Source: Cristatella mucedo (taxonomy: Eukaryota > Bryozoa > Phylactolaemata > Cristatellidae). From it: 38,500 nt of DNA. The notes beneath the pieces are model-generated. The model made no database searches, was not told the DNA's origin, and was given only the letters and a program-made list of their open reading frames with translations. This document shows, piece by piece, positions 9,200 to 19,989 of the stretch. Position numbers and translations under genes: made by a program. Positions within the stretch are counted from its first letter, which is position 1. Each line of letters opens with the position of its first letter. The stretch is from the NCBI GenBank assembly GCA_009760855.2, contig WPIO01000022.1:1711501-1750000 (forward strand), in the 5' to 3' direction.

Positions 9200-12110
9200 A
9201 TTGCGTCTCAGAGAACTCAATCTTTTTCTAGCACTTTATATTTGCTGCAAAGGAAGCACTGTAGAACGGTAAGTGGTAGCATGCTCATTGGCAACAAGCA
9301 TAACATGGTTAGAGGTGACATGCGCAGTGTCAGCATGCAAATATGGTTAGTGGCAGCACGCACAAGCACACAAAGGACCAATCGCATGGACCCACTAAAT
9401 GCTATGATAAATAGATTTATTTCAGTTTCTTTTTTATATGGTCAAATCAAGGGATGTAACGACGCCAGTAGCAAGTGAGTTTCAGGCTGTAGTAGCATAC
9501 GAACTAATAGCACGATCTCCAAAAGATTCGAGGTTCAAATGAGGTATAGGTAAACGATTACATTCTGGAAAAGCAGGTGGCATTATGCTTAGCTTGTCAT
9601 GGGCTTAGATCTGATTGGCAGGCTGGAGCCAAAGAATGAAGGTACCTAAAAGTGATTGACAGACACCTTAAAGTCGATGCATCGCTTGACTGGGGCCAGT
9701 GCAGGTCGGCGAGAACTGGTGTGATTTGGCAAATTTGACGCTCACGACAGACGAGAAGCCTAGCGGCAGAGTTTTGCAACATCTGTTGGCACCTGACTGC
9801 ACAAGCCGGCAGACCAGCAAGCAGTAAGTCACAGAAGTTGAGGCAGGATGTCACAAATGCATGGACCAGTGCGAAGTGGTATCCCTGTCGAAGCAAGTCC
9901 TAATTTTAGCAACGTGAGCATTCATCTTTCCAATTTATGAATCACATTTTGTTTTACCAGAACTAGCTAGTTGGTTTTGTCATTTATTTAATTTTAGAAA
10001 GTTTGCTGCTATCTATGCATACATGTCGTCAATAAATGAAGCAAGAGAGTTGGGGGAATTTGACATACTGGAGGGTTGGAAAGGATCAAAGAAAATGTAC
10101 AGCTGAGTGCCATCTGCATAGAAGTGAAAGCCTAGATTGTCCATGGCAATCACGTCAGCTGGAGGGAGAGTAAAAGCCGTGAAAAGAATATGACCAAGCA
10201 TGGAGCCCTGAGTTACCTCATATTTCAGAGGTTCCTTTGAGGATCTTTGTCCATTCACATCAATACTCTGGAGTCTCCCACTGAGATAGGAGCTAAACCG
10301 TTCTAGTGCAGTGCCAGTGATTCCCAGACAAGGTGAGATAAGCTCAAGAAGGACCTGGTGATCGATAGTATCAAAAGCTGCCAAAATATTGAGCAAAACA
10401 AGCACAAGTACTCTACCTACTTCTGCATTCCAATGCAAGTCGTTATATACCCGAAGCAATGCCGGCTCTGCCGAGTGATTAGCTCTAAAACCAGACTGGA
10501 ACTTACTAGCAAAGTTTGAAGTTTCAATATATCGGTTGGTCTGCCATGAGACATTTCAGTTTCTTTGATAGGGACGGTAGAAGGGAGACTGGGCGGAAGC
10601 TGCTCAAGTACTCTTGGTCTAGTGTTGCTTTCTTGAGTAGTGACCTGACTACAGCCTTTTTGAACGGAGCTGTGACATGAGCTGGGGCTAATGACATAAT
10701 ACTTTTTTTAGTTATACATGGCAGCAGCACATCATGAGAGTGTCGTAGGGGGACAGAGTGAATAGGGTCAAGAGGGCAAGTTGTCTTCTGTGCTTGGGAT
10801 ATGAACGTCAGGACGAGGTTACTAGTAACCTACTTGAAAGTAGACATAAAGGCTCTACATGGAGATGAGGAAAGGAATTCCAGTGGTGACTCTGCCATTC
10901 TGCCACCACTTGGATGTACTCCTCGATCATGTCTATTTTGGTTGATAAAGAAGCTAGACAAGCAATCAGCTGGATCGCAAGGATGAACCAGAAAAAAAAT
11001 AAAGAGCTAACCTGGAGTGGTTAAGGGGATGCTGGAGCGGTTAAGGGGATGGTGGATCGTGAACATCAGCATCTTTGGATTTTGCATCTGTGATTCAACA
11101 GTGTTTTTGTTGTAGCTAGACTTGGCCTGTGCTAGGATTGAGTGGTGCGATCTTTAGTAGTCCTCGTATGCCTTTCGGTGGGCTAAGTCGTAATATTGTT
11201 ATGCTTTTTCAAAGTCGATCATATAGTAGATAGTAGATAGTAGACCTTTCCAGCTTAATGTGTGCAGTAAAAATATAAGTCATTTGTGGAAGGGTACACA
11301 GTGATCTTAGCCAGAGGTCCAAACTCGTCGATAATGTCAGTCAGTGTCACGTTTTAGCAATCTACCAATGGTGCTAGGTCGGAAGGATGACTTAACAGCA
11401 GAGGTGAAGCAGATCCCCTCGTATGGACAGCATCAATGTCGAGGGTCTTGAGGTTCGCGATTCACAGATTATTTTAGATAAGGAGGAGAGCACACATTGT
11501 AGACTGAGTAAGACATGCATGTGGTCAGATAAGCAGAATTAGGTAATAGGTGGTGAAAGCATGCAATTGCAGGAGAAAATGTGGTCGACTGTGGGACCGT
11601 TGATGTGAGTAGGGCCATTCACACGAGCCACAAGAGATAACGAGTCATTAAGTTCGCGAAAGTTAGAGCTGAAGGCGTCATATAAGTTATGAAAATGAAC
11701 ATTGAAGTCACTCAGAGAGAGGAAGGGTCACTTTTTGCACGTGGAATTGAACTGAGATCAGGAAAATCTGAGATAAAGGTAGCTAGGGTCAATAGACTAC
11801 TGCCACCATTGGTATCTTGTCGGGTGTACTGAAAACAATAGATTCGAAATACTGCTGCAAAGGGACTGAAAACAGCTTAAGTTGAAGGGTCAGGGTGTAA
11901 TAAGGGTGACTTGGCCTCCACTTTTGATTGATCTAGGGGTGGTTTGCCGATTTTAGCAAGGTTTCAGTCAAGGCGAGCAGGTCGAGGCCTTTTTCAGAAA
12001 CAAGGTCGCTTAAAAATAAGAGTGTATTGCACATTGAGCGTGGATTCCAAAAACAAGCGTAAAGTTTGGCCGAGGGAGTTATACGGGCCTGATGACCACT
12101 AAGTTAGAGA
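9200..12110 (-). mobile_element. Long L2/CR1-group LINE pseudo-copy B (endonuclease plus RT)
   Basis: The most complete LINE in the window, about 2.9 kb, antisense to the gene. From its 5' end (right) it reads CFWNPRSMCNTLLFLSDLVS and EKGLDLLALTETLL, the start of an APE-type endonuclease (about 12066-11950). RT blocks follow: LLKKATLDQEYLSSFRPVSL (about 10680), LVLVLLNILAAFDTIDHQVL (about 10410), TQGSMLGHILFTAF (about 10190), and GFHFYADGTQLY (about 10120), where the second catalytic aspartate of YADD is Gly. The C-terminal block PACAVRCQQMLQNSAARLLV is near 9780. Many stops and shifts show it is dead. The 3' end is at 9200. Confidence 0.85.
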
Positions 12111-12239
12111 GTTCACGGCACATCTAACAGTTTCGGCCCAAAAAATCTTCGAATCCTGAGTTTCAGCCGTGTCGGTTGATAGAGCAAGATAAATCACGAA
12201 AGCCAACACTGTTCAAATAAACTGGAGCATGTCGTAGTT

Positions 12240-13535
12240 TAAATAGTTTATAGTGGAAAAAATTGCAATAAAATCAAAAAAATTCTAGCATGTCGCTTGT
12301 CTACGATTTCTTATAACGGAGAAGAACCTTTTCGGCACTGACCCCGACAATTTCTCACATTTTTCAGATTTTATTTTCTAACATTCCTTCTGCATAAGTT
12401 TGAATAATGCGTTACAATATCGTGGAAGGATGACCTGTTCGCGTATTGTACGCTCCAACCCCTGCCACAAATGTTCAACGGGTTTCAAACCTGAACTCTG
12501 ACTGTGCTAATCCAAAATTGGAAGTGATCGCAGCTGGACGCATAGGGTGGTCAAAAAGTCCTTTGTTGTGCCTGCAGTATGCTTCGGATCATTGCCCTGT
12601 TTCCAAATAAAGTACAAACCAGGTATGCTACGAGCTGACGAAACAACAACATTCTTTGCAAAGCCCGCGTAGCGTTTAGCATTAAAAAAATACTGATTTA
12701 AAATCCTCTTTCCTATAGCGACAGAACAACCTTTACGGCTATCGCCACCGCTTGGAGCAGCGATACAGAATCGTGCGCCGCAGGATTCGAACCCACGACC
12801 TCGGGATCGAGTCCGTGAAAAGGCTCAGCCTTACCTAGCGAGCCATCCTGGCGCATGCATAATTCCCTGCACCTGACGAAAGCTCCCTAAACCAGCAGGG
12901 CTGAAGCAACCCCACACCATTACCCCACTACCACCGTTTTTTACCGTCTTTTGGAGGCAAACATCTAGACATGCTTCCTACTTTTGTCTTCCCACTCGCT
13001 AAGTGCCCAGTGAGGTAGCAAAGAGGGTGAACTGAAACTCGTCAGTCTACATAACTTTGCTCCAGTCAGATGAGGTCCAATGACGGTATTTACGTACGAA
13101 AGCAAGCCTCCTACGCTCATGCATAACGATAAGTAGCAGCTTCCACTTAGCAACTCTGAACCGAATACCTTGCTCGTTGAGCCCCTTCCTGATCGTTCTT
13201 CCGTGAACTGTGATCCCTGAGAGCTCCAGTTCTTTCTTTATTTTCAATACACTGCTGAAATGTCTATGCGATACCACCATTTTCCGGTTCTCGCGTATCA
13301 TGATGCAGCAACGCCTAGCTCTCCGGATCCGGCGATTCATAGTTACGGCCTCTACTAGCTTCTTCAAACCGTACCTCACTGCCTTTTCCGTAATACCAAT
13401 CTTCCTCAAAATCGCTCGATTAGGATAATCCTCGTCTTTCAATACGAGGACGGCACCAATCTGGGACTCAGCAAGAGCTTCGAAAATCTGGTCACTAATT
13501 GCATCCGGGCATTCCTGTGCGATTCACTGTAGCAG
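12240..13535 (-). mobile_element. Tc1-like DNA transposon pseudogene, interrupted by a SINE
   Basis: A minus-strand Tc1/mariner transposase remnant. The right part (13442-13047) has a helix-turn-helix (NRAILRKIGITEKAVRYGLK), then KIKKELELSGITVHGRTIRK, and RRRLAFVRKYRHWTSSDWSK. After a stop comes TDEFQF, with the first catalytic Asp near 13045. Next are NGGSGVMVWGCFSPAG (near 12930) and GNDPKHTAGT with the second Asp (12571-12600). Then comes GLKPVEHLWQ with the third acidic residue (12461-12490), and the C-terminus lies near 12290. A SINE at 12693-12862 splits it, and it has several stops. I could not define terminal inverted repeats. Confidence 0.88.
12693..12862 (-). mobile_element. tRNA-derived SINE, copy 2, inside the Tc1-like element
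   Basis: The reverse strand shows the B box (ggattcgaacc read on +, 12783-12793) and the body shared with copy 1 (tttacggctatcgccaccgc on +). It lies between the VMVWGCFSPAG and NDPKHTA blocks of the transposase, so it is younger than the Tc1-like insertion. Confidence 0.85.
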
Positions 13536-13559
13536 GCTGGTCGTGTTTACCTTGAGGGT

Positions 13560-16450
13560 TCGACAAATTACCGAAATCCACCCCAATCCAATCTAATTAG
13601 GCTAACGTCGACCGGATGCTAGCTTAGCCGAGCTCAAATCTTGGGCTGATACTGTAGTACCTGCACTTGTGCAAATGAACTTCAACGCCAGATACCAGTA
13701 CCTCAATCTACGGCAATCCACTTTAGTATGGTTCAAATTCTCTACAAACCAGCTTCGCACAGCTCCAATACGTTTGGAATATAGAACTATGCTAAGCATA
13801 CAATGTACCCAGAACATTTCTAGATATTTCACTCGCGCGTTCTCACGAAGTCCACTGAAGTTACAGTGCAGTGGCCCATGCCTATACCGAAATTCACTGC
13901 ATTCCACCTCGCAACGAAAAATATCGTTCTCTAAAAGCTCCTTTTTGATTGCATAGGGCAGCACACTCTGCAACAGCTACACGTAAAACATTTCACTTGC
14001 ATTTGCATGGTCATTCTCGTGCAATGCACTGCAATTGACTGCAGTTGCCTGGCCAACACCACAATCCACTCCAACCCACCGAATCCACCGAAAAAAATAA
14101 AAAAATTGCACCGAGCTCCAGTTTCTATTGCATAATAAAGTGCACGGTGTTCTGTGCCCAGCTACGTAAAATAAAACAATTGTGCATCCTCGCACTGTGG
14201 GAATGCGTGATAATCGCCTGAAATGAGCTGGGAAACTACAGCAATCCATTCTATGCCATTGCTAATTATCCTCAGATCGGCATCGCCAAGATCTAATTGG
14301 CATTCTATATAAAAATGCACTCAGTTCAAAGTGAACCCACACAATTTTGCTCCATTTTGAACACGATCTCACATGCAGTGCACTGCAATTGACTGCAATG
14401 GCCGTAACAGTGCATCAACCCACCGCAACCGGCCACAAAACGATCAGAATACGTACATTTTAAGCTCTATTACTGATTGCACGTTGCACTAATCTTTGGT
14501 TATTGTGTAATCGAACAATTTATCTACAATTGCCTCGATCATTCGGTAGAAATGCACTGCAATTGACTGCAAGGGCATCGATCAGTACCGCAACTTACAG
14601 TAATCTGGTGCAAAATGTCCTGACATCAGTTTCGCAATGCTCCAATTTTGAATGCATGTTAAAAAGCACACTGGTTTAAGTAAAAAACATCCTTTTAAGC
14701 AATAGTGCTCGTGCAATATCGGCAATGCATGGCAATTTATGGCAACGGCTCGGCTCGAAGAAGCAATCCTCTGCAATCTGTGGCAACTAGACCAAAATCG
14801 ACTGCACGAAGTGCCGATTGTCATCGCATTTCACATTTCTTCGAGCTAAAAGTGAAATCGTAGAACTTTCAAGTTATGGTGCACGTAAATTTTCAACAAT
14901 GCACAGCAACCGAAATCAATGGCAGGGACCAATACCAAAATCCATGGCAAATCGACGAGAAATCGGATGCACCAAGCTAAAATTTCCATTTCACATAACA
15001 TGTTACTGCTTGCGAACATATTTTCAACCCTCTCTGACCGTTCAATCTTGGTTATTGCATGGCAATCGACGGCAATGGCCAGGGAAAATATACCAATCCA
15101 TTCAAATCCATCGCAAATAACCAGAAAGTGACTGGGCCAAGATCACTTTAATCTTACCTGTCACAGCAAACTGTGCTTAAAGTGCAATCATATCCTTTAA
15201 CCAATCGCGAACGTGCATGCACGAGCAATGAATGGAAATCAGCAGCAATGGCTCTGGCCAATACCCCAACGCACGGCAAATCGACGAGAAATTGGCAGAG
15301 GGAAGTTCCAATTGTCATTACATATAACATTCCGCTGTGTCCAAAGTGAAACCGTGGCATTTTCAAAATGCTTTGCTCGTTAACTGTCAAAAGTGCTCGG
15401 CAATCCACAGCAATGGTCGGGGCCGATAATGCAATCCGTGGAAAATTGACAATATTGGCTTCAAGAAACTGCAACTCCCTTTCCACGTAGCATATAACTA
15501 TGCGTGCACAATTTTCACTCATTGTGCCGGCTCAATCGAGAGCAATGGCCCGCGGAAATACGTTAATCCACAACGGTCCATTATAAATGAACCGACTGCT
15601 GCTGGGAGAAGCTCTAAGTTTCCTTAAGTATTGCACTATACTGCATTAAAAGTGCAACCACATCCTTGTAAATAATCGAGAGCGAACAATCGAGGCACAG
15701 CACGGTAATCACCGACAATGGCCCTGTCTCTTACGAAATATGTTTCAAATTTGCTGGAAATCAGCTGTTTGAACTTGTAATTACCATGCCGCATAACGCT
15801 CTTTGTGTTTGCACATACTTTCAACCCATTGTGTGTTTGTGTGTCAATTTCGGGCAATGAATGGCAATAGAAGGCAATGGCTCTGAAAAATACAGCAATC
15901 TACGACTCTTTGTTACAATTACACACAGATCTGGTGGGAGAACATCCAAATGTTGTCGCTACGTACAAGATATTGTATTTAAATGCAAACGCATCCTTTC
16001 AACCAATTGCGAACGTACAGTTGAAGGCAATGCACGGCAATCGACGACAACTGCCTGGGAAAATACGGAAATCTATAGCGGTCCATTAAAAATAGACTGG
16101 ACGCTGCTTGGTGACGCTCCCGTTTAGATTTCTTGTTCGTGTATACTCTATTTTTGGTGAACCCAGGAATTGCCATTTGTAATGCTAGCTCTTGGTCACT
16201 GCATTGCAATCAACGGCAGTGACCCATACCAATTCAGTAATCTTCTGCCATACGTGGTAAATCGACCGCACGTAGGCTGAGCAAAGATAAAGTACATCGG
16301 ATATCACAGGGCACTCTTTTTTAAGTGTTCTCCTTCCATTTTAACCCAATATATGCGTTCAATTTCTGGCAATGAACAACAATCAATTGCCAATCCTCCG
16401 GCAAATTCTACAGTTCATTACAACCTTGAACAAAGCATTCGGCAATGGGC
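13560..16450 (+). repeat. Diverged tandem array, about 17 units of roughly 168 bp
   Basis: A phrase like gcaatgcacggcaatcgacg followed by gcaatggcc recurs near 14019, 14374, 14548, 14720, 14897, 15053, 15222, 15388, 15530, 15692, 15852, 16023, 16197 and 16363, with weaker copies near 13690, 13855 and 14200. From 14374 on, steps are about 147-177 bp, mostly 160-177. Each unit also has an 'aatccac/aatccat' part, a part like 'gggccaagatca', and a part like 'ttcaaagtgaaacc'. No coding function is seen; open frames of 60-123 codons here are chance by-products of the repeat. Units differ strongly, so the array is old or weakly homogenised. Confidence 0.8.
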
Positions 16451-16484
16451 TACGGGTAGCTTTATTTCTCGATTTATCTCTGTT

Positions 16485-16487
<3 letters not shown>

Positions 16488-16522
<35 letters not shown>

Positions 16523-16764
16523 CTGTCTCTCTCTCTCCCTCTCTCTCTCTCTCTCACTCCGTCTTCCGCTCTCTGTCTCTCTCGTTTGCTGCCTGCGTCC
16601 CTCTCTATCTCTCTGTATCTGTCATTTTGTCTCTCTCTGCCTCAATCTGTCTCCCTATGTCTCCCTTTCACTCTGTCTTCTGTTTCTTTTCCGTCTCTCT
16701 TTCTCCGTCTCTCTGTCTGTCTCTCTGTCCGTGTCTCTGTCTCTGTATGTGTGTGTGTGTGTGT

Positions 16765-16803
<39 letters not shown>
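16488..16803 (+). repeat. Compound (CT)n / (GT)n microsatellite
   Basis: A CT-rich tract of about 315 bp: pure CT at 16488-16519, imperfect CT/CTGT to about 16745, GT at 16748-16766, then pure CT to 16803. Frames full of Ser-Leu (one strand) or Arg-Glu (other strand) are artefacts of it. Confidence 0.97.
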
Positions 16804-16804
<1 letters not shown>

Positions 16805-17226
16805 AGCCTTTTGTCTGAGAGTGAGCGCAGAGAATGACCTCCCAGGAACAGAGTCGTTGAATATGCCATAGCACTCGTGCGGAGTTAATCCTTGGGGACT
16901 AGCCAAGCAGGTCGGCTCTAGAGCCTGTGCAGTCGGTATCTGCAAATGATATGTTCGGGTGCATGCGTGCATGCTTGCGAGTCTGTGAGAGGCCCAATGT
17001 CTGCCAGGGTGTCTTCATTCATCGCTCCGAGCATCCGGTTTGTTCGCAGGTCGTACAGGCTTATTGCATGCATGCCCACGATCTGCTGGAATTCCCTTTT
17101 TTCATCGTCTTCGAGTTGTGTGTGATAATGGAAGCAGTAAGCAGGTCCTGTGTGTCTGACTTATAACCGGCATTTGGCTTTTGACAGTACGCCTGCTAAG
17201 GTAACACTCCTTTCGTAATTCTACAG

Positions 17227-17285
17227 GATCTTGGACATTTCTAAAATATTTCAAAGTGGAAAGGAAGTCATCCAAGCAGTCAGCG
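17227..17285 (+). CDS. ABCA exon 4: 59-nt exon at the NBD1 entry
   Basis: This tiny exon encodes ILDISKIFQSGKEVIQAVS plus split codons at both ends. It matches the first beta strand and A-loop region of ABCA NBD1, where the usual pattern is 'I.NL.K.F..G...AV.G'. The acceptor is CTACAG at 17221-17226 and the donor gtaagc at 17286. Its phases (2 in, 1 out) are exactly what exon 3 and the Walker A exon need, and the joined protein then reads AVSGISLDVYEGQIT without a break. It is isolated by introns of 10.9 kb and 4.3 kb and is too short to be found by open-frame length. Confidence 0.9.
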
Positions 17286-18082
17286 GTAAGCCGTGTCCAT
17301 CCTCTAATTATTTAACTTTCCTACTTCGTAAGTCCGTGAAGTTTGTTTAGTGTACACAATTTTTAAAGTTTAGCTTGGATGACTATGACTATGCAAGGTT
17401 GGCAGTTAATAAATATAATAATGATAAAGATACATTTGATAAAGTGCCATCAGAGTACTTAATCTCATTCTAGGCGAAGGCACTTTACATTTGCTGCAAA
17501 AGGAACATGATTGAATGGTGAGTGGTATCATGCATGCTAAACAACATGAATAAGTTGGTTAGGAGTGACATGCACAGGATTAGCATGCAAGTGTAATTAG
17601 TGGCAGTTTGCACAGTGTCAGCTTGCATAAGCACATTAAGGACGAATCACAGGTACCCACTAAATGCGATCATAAATAGGTACATTTTTAATTTCTTTTT
17701 AAATGTGGTCAAGTCGTGGGATGTCGTGACGGAAGTCGCGGGTGAGTTCCAGGCGTTGGGAGCATGCGAACTAATTGCACGGTCTCCAAAGCATTTGAGT
17801 TTTGTACGAGGTATGGGTAGACAGTTGGATTTCGACAAGCGGGTGGTATGATGCCTAGCCTGGTGGGGGAGTAGATCTGATACGTAAGCTGGAGCCAAAG
17901 AATGAAGGGACCTGAAAGTGAGCGACAAAACCTTGAAGTCGATTTACTGATTGACTGCTAGCCATTGCAGGTCTACGAGAAGTGGCAACTTTCCTGCTCA
18001 CGACAGACAAGCCTTGTTCCAGTTTTGCAGCAGCTGTAAGCATCATATTGCACTGGCCGATAGGCCAGCAAGCAGTGAGTAA

Positions 18083-18282
18083 GTAACATGTAGTTTTGAT
18101 TCGCACAGCAGAGAGCCAGCCGATGACCACCACCAACAGTTTAATACAAAGCACGGAGCCGAAGGGCGCACGGCTCTCTTCGGCCCCTACTCCCACTCGC
18201 CTCTCCTCTCGGGGATACTTCTAACAGCTGTTCACCAGCGGCTTATCAGAGGAGCCTAAATAATATAAAAATACCAGCTGAT
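18083..18282 (-). repeat. Unclassified inserted segment with GC-rich hairpin
   Basis: This 200-bp segment sits between LINE fragment C and SINE copy 3 and matches neither. It has a 7-bp perfect inverted repeat (gccgaag ... cttcggc) around 18159-18186 and a C+T-rich part (cccactcgcctctcctctc). It may be the extended 3' part of a longer SINE variant, or an independent insertion. Confidence 0.5.
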
Positions 18283-18445
18283 TTAACAGGCTCTTTTTGT
18301 ATAGCGACAGAAGAGCCTTTACGGCTATCGCCACCGCTTGCAGTGGCGATAAAGGATTGCCCACCACAGGATTCGAACCCACGACCTCGCGGCCGAGGTC
18401 ATGAAAAGCAACCACCTTACCTAGTGAGCCATTACGGCTACATAC
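18283..18445 (-). mobile_element. tRNA-derived SINE, copy 3, inside LINE C
   Basis: It has the same body as copy 1 (tttacggctatcgccaccgc on +) and a B box (ggattcgaacc on +, 18369-18379). The A-box side is at 18415-18435 (ttacctagtgagccatta on +). It is nested in LINE fragment C, so it inserted later. Confidence 0.87.
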
Positions 18446-19330
18446 ATGCATATGAACTACATAACAGAAGTCAAGACGGGATGTCTTAAATGCATGGATA
18501 AACTTAGATGTTGTATCCCTATCTAAACTAGCCCGAATTTTAGCAATACTACGTAGCTGAAAGTAGGCAGACTTGATTTTGGAGCTGATGTCGTCTAGTA
18601 AAAGGTCACTTTTTAACATAACATCTAGATTTCGTGCAGATACAACATGAGATATGCTGTCAGAGCCGATTTTGAGCGTTAGCCTTTCCAATTTCTGAAT
18701 CACACTTGGTTTGCCCATAAGTAGTAAGTTAGTTGTATCATCATTTTTTAAGAAAACTCGCTGCCATCTATGTATGGATGCCATCAAAACACGCAGCAAG
18801 GGAGTTGAGAGAGAATTTGAAGTGCTTTGGGCAGGGAGGAATCAAAGCAAAGGTACAACTGAGTGTCATGGGCATAGACGTGAAACCCTGGATTGTGCTT
18901 GGCAGTCACGTCGGCAAGAGGGAGAGGATTAACCGTGAAAAGAACCGGACCGACCAAGCACGGAACCCTAAATTACCCAATTTCAGAGGGTCCACGGATT
19001 ATCTTTATCCATTCACATCAATACTTGTGGAATCTCCCACTGAGACAGGACCTGAACCAGTGCAGTGCAGTGCCAGTAATGCCCAGGCGAGATGAGAGGC
19101 GCTCATGAAGGACTTAGTGATCGATAGTATTAAAAGCTGCCGATAGATCGAGCAAAAAAAGCAGAGTTACTCTACTCATGTCTGCATTCCTAAATAGGTC
19201 GTTGTACACCCGAAGCAATGCTGACTCTGTGGAGTTAACAGCTCTGAAGCAAGACTGGAACTTACCTGGAACTTACTCGCAAGGTTTTCAAGTTTCAATA
19301 TTTGAGTTCAGCCGGTCTGCCACGACAGAA

Positions 19331-19885
19331 ACATTATATTTTAGTATTTCCTAAGACAATGTAAATATATTTATTGTTAGTTTTGAAAATTGAAAATAAT
19401 ATAACAATAATATTGTTTCGAAACCTGGGTTGACCCACCACATTTTATGCAGTTTTGCTTGCTCGTTTTCAGCCTATGGCCTTAAATAATCAGGTTCAGC
19501 CCGTCTATTTACACATTTGAATGTGGTACAAGTACCATTTTTCACAAAAACTTTGTGCAACTACTTTTGTGATTCTAAATTGTTGAGAACCATATTCCAA
19601 GCTTACCCACCAAATTTCATGGGATTCCCCTTCCGCGTTCTCAGGCTATGACCCTGCCTAAATGGCAGACCTAAGTAGTCAAACTTCAACCAAGCGGTTA
19701 TTTCAAGCAAAAAGCTCTATTCAAATGTGAGTTTGATTGCAAAAATTTGGTACAGCGGCCGCATCTATAATTGCTCACTTTTCGTGACCTAATCATTACG
19801 GCTATCGGATGCTCACGCATCTAGTTGCCCTAAAAGGATCAATCATATTCCTAAAAGGACCAATCATAATCAATCTCAATCATAT
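19331..19885. repeat. Imperfect repeat pair, about 172 bp apart
   Basis: Two related segments of about 50 bp start near 19433 and 19605 (acccaccacattttatgcag and acccaccaaatttcatggga), both ending in a phrase like 'ttctcaggctatgacc'. This suggests part of a tandem repeat or an old unclassified element. Near 19834-19890 the short phrase 'ggatcaatcatattc' also recurs. No gene is seen. Confidence 0.5.
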
Positions 19886-19989
19886 TCTTTATAATGAATA
19901 ACCCTGTGGACGTTGCTGAATCATCATAGAAATGCAATACTGTACATACATTTGCACGTCTATTATCTCGTGGTACAATACGTAGAATG

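Larger units (their letters stand above)
17405..19330 (-). mobile_element. L2-like LINE fragment C with nested insertion
   Basis: An antisense LINE whose 3' end (left) begins near 17405 in an AATAAT-rich run. It reads LRSLHSLAPAYVSDLLPHQA near 17900. After the insertion at about 18083-18462 it continues with RASLDRDTTSKFIHAFKTSR and NDDTTNLLLMGKPSVIQKLE (18760-18500). RT blocks upstream, to about 19330, are broken. Sequences on either side of the insertion are adjacent in the intact copies A and D, which proves the interruption. Confidence 0.85.

Noticed and set aside
13602-16209. Many open frames of 60-123 codons on both strands
   Set aside because: They follow the period of the tandem array, overlap each other, and show no protein motif or consistent frame from unit to unit.
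13560-16450. CRISPR array
   Set aside because: Units are about 168 bp, strongly diverged and without the short identical repeat plus unique spacer pattern; the DNA is eukaryotic.
16353-16972. Several long Ser-Leu, Arg-Glu and His-Thr frames on both strands
   Set aside because: They are direct products of the (CT)n/(GT)n microsatellite. The same applies at 6283-6510, 9041-9193 and 35351-35734.
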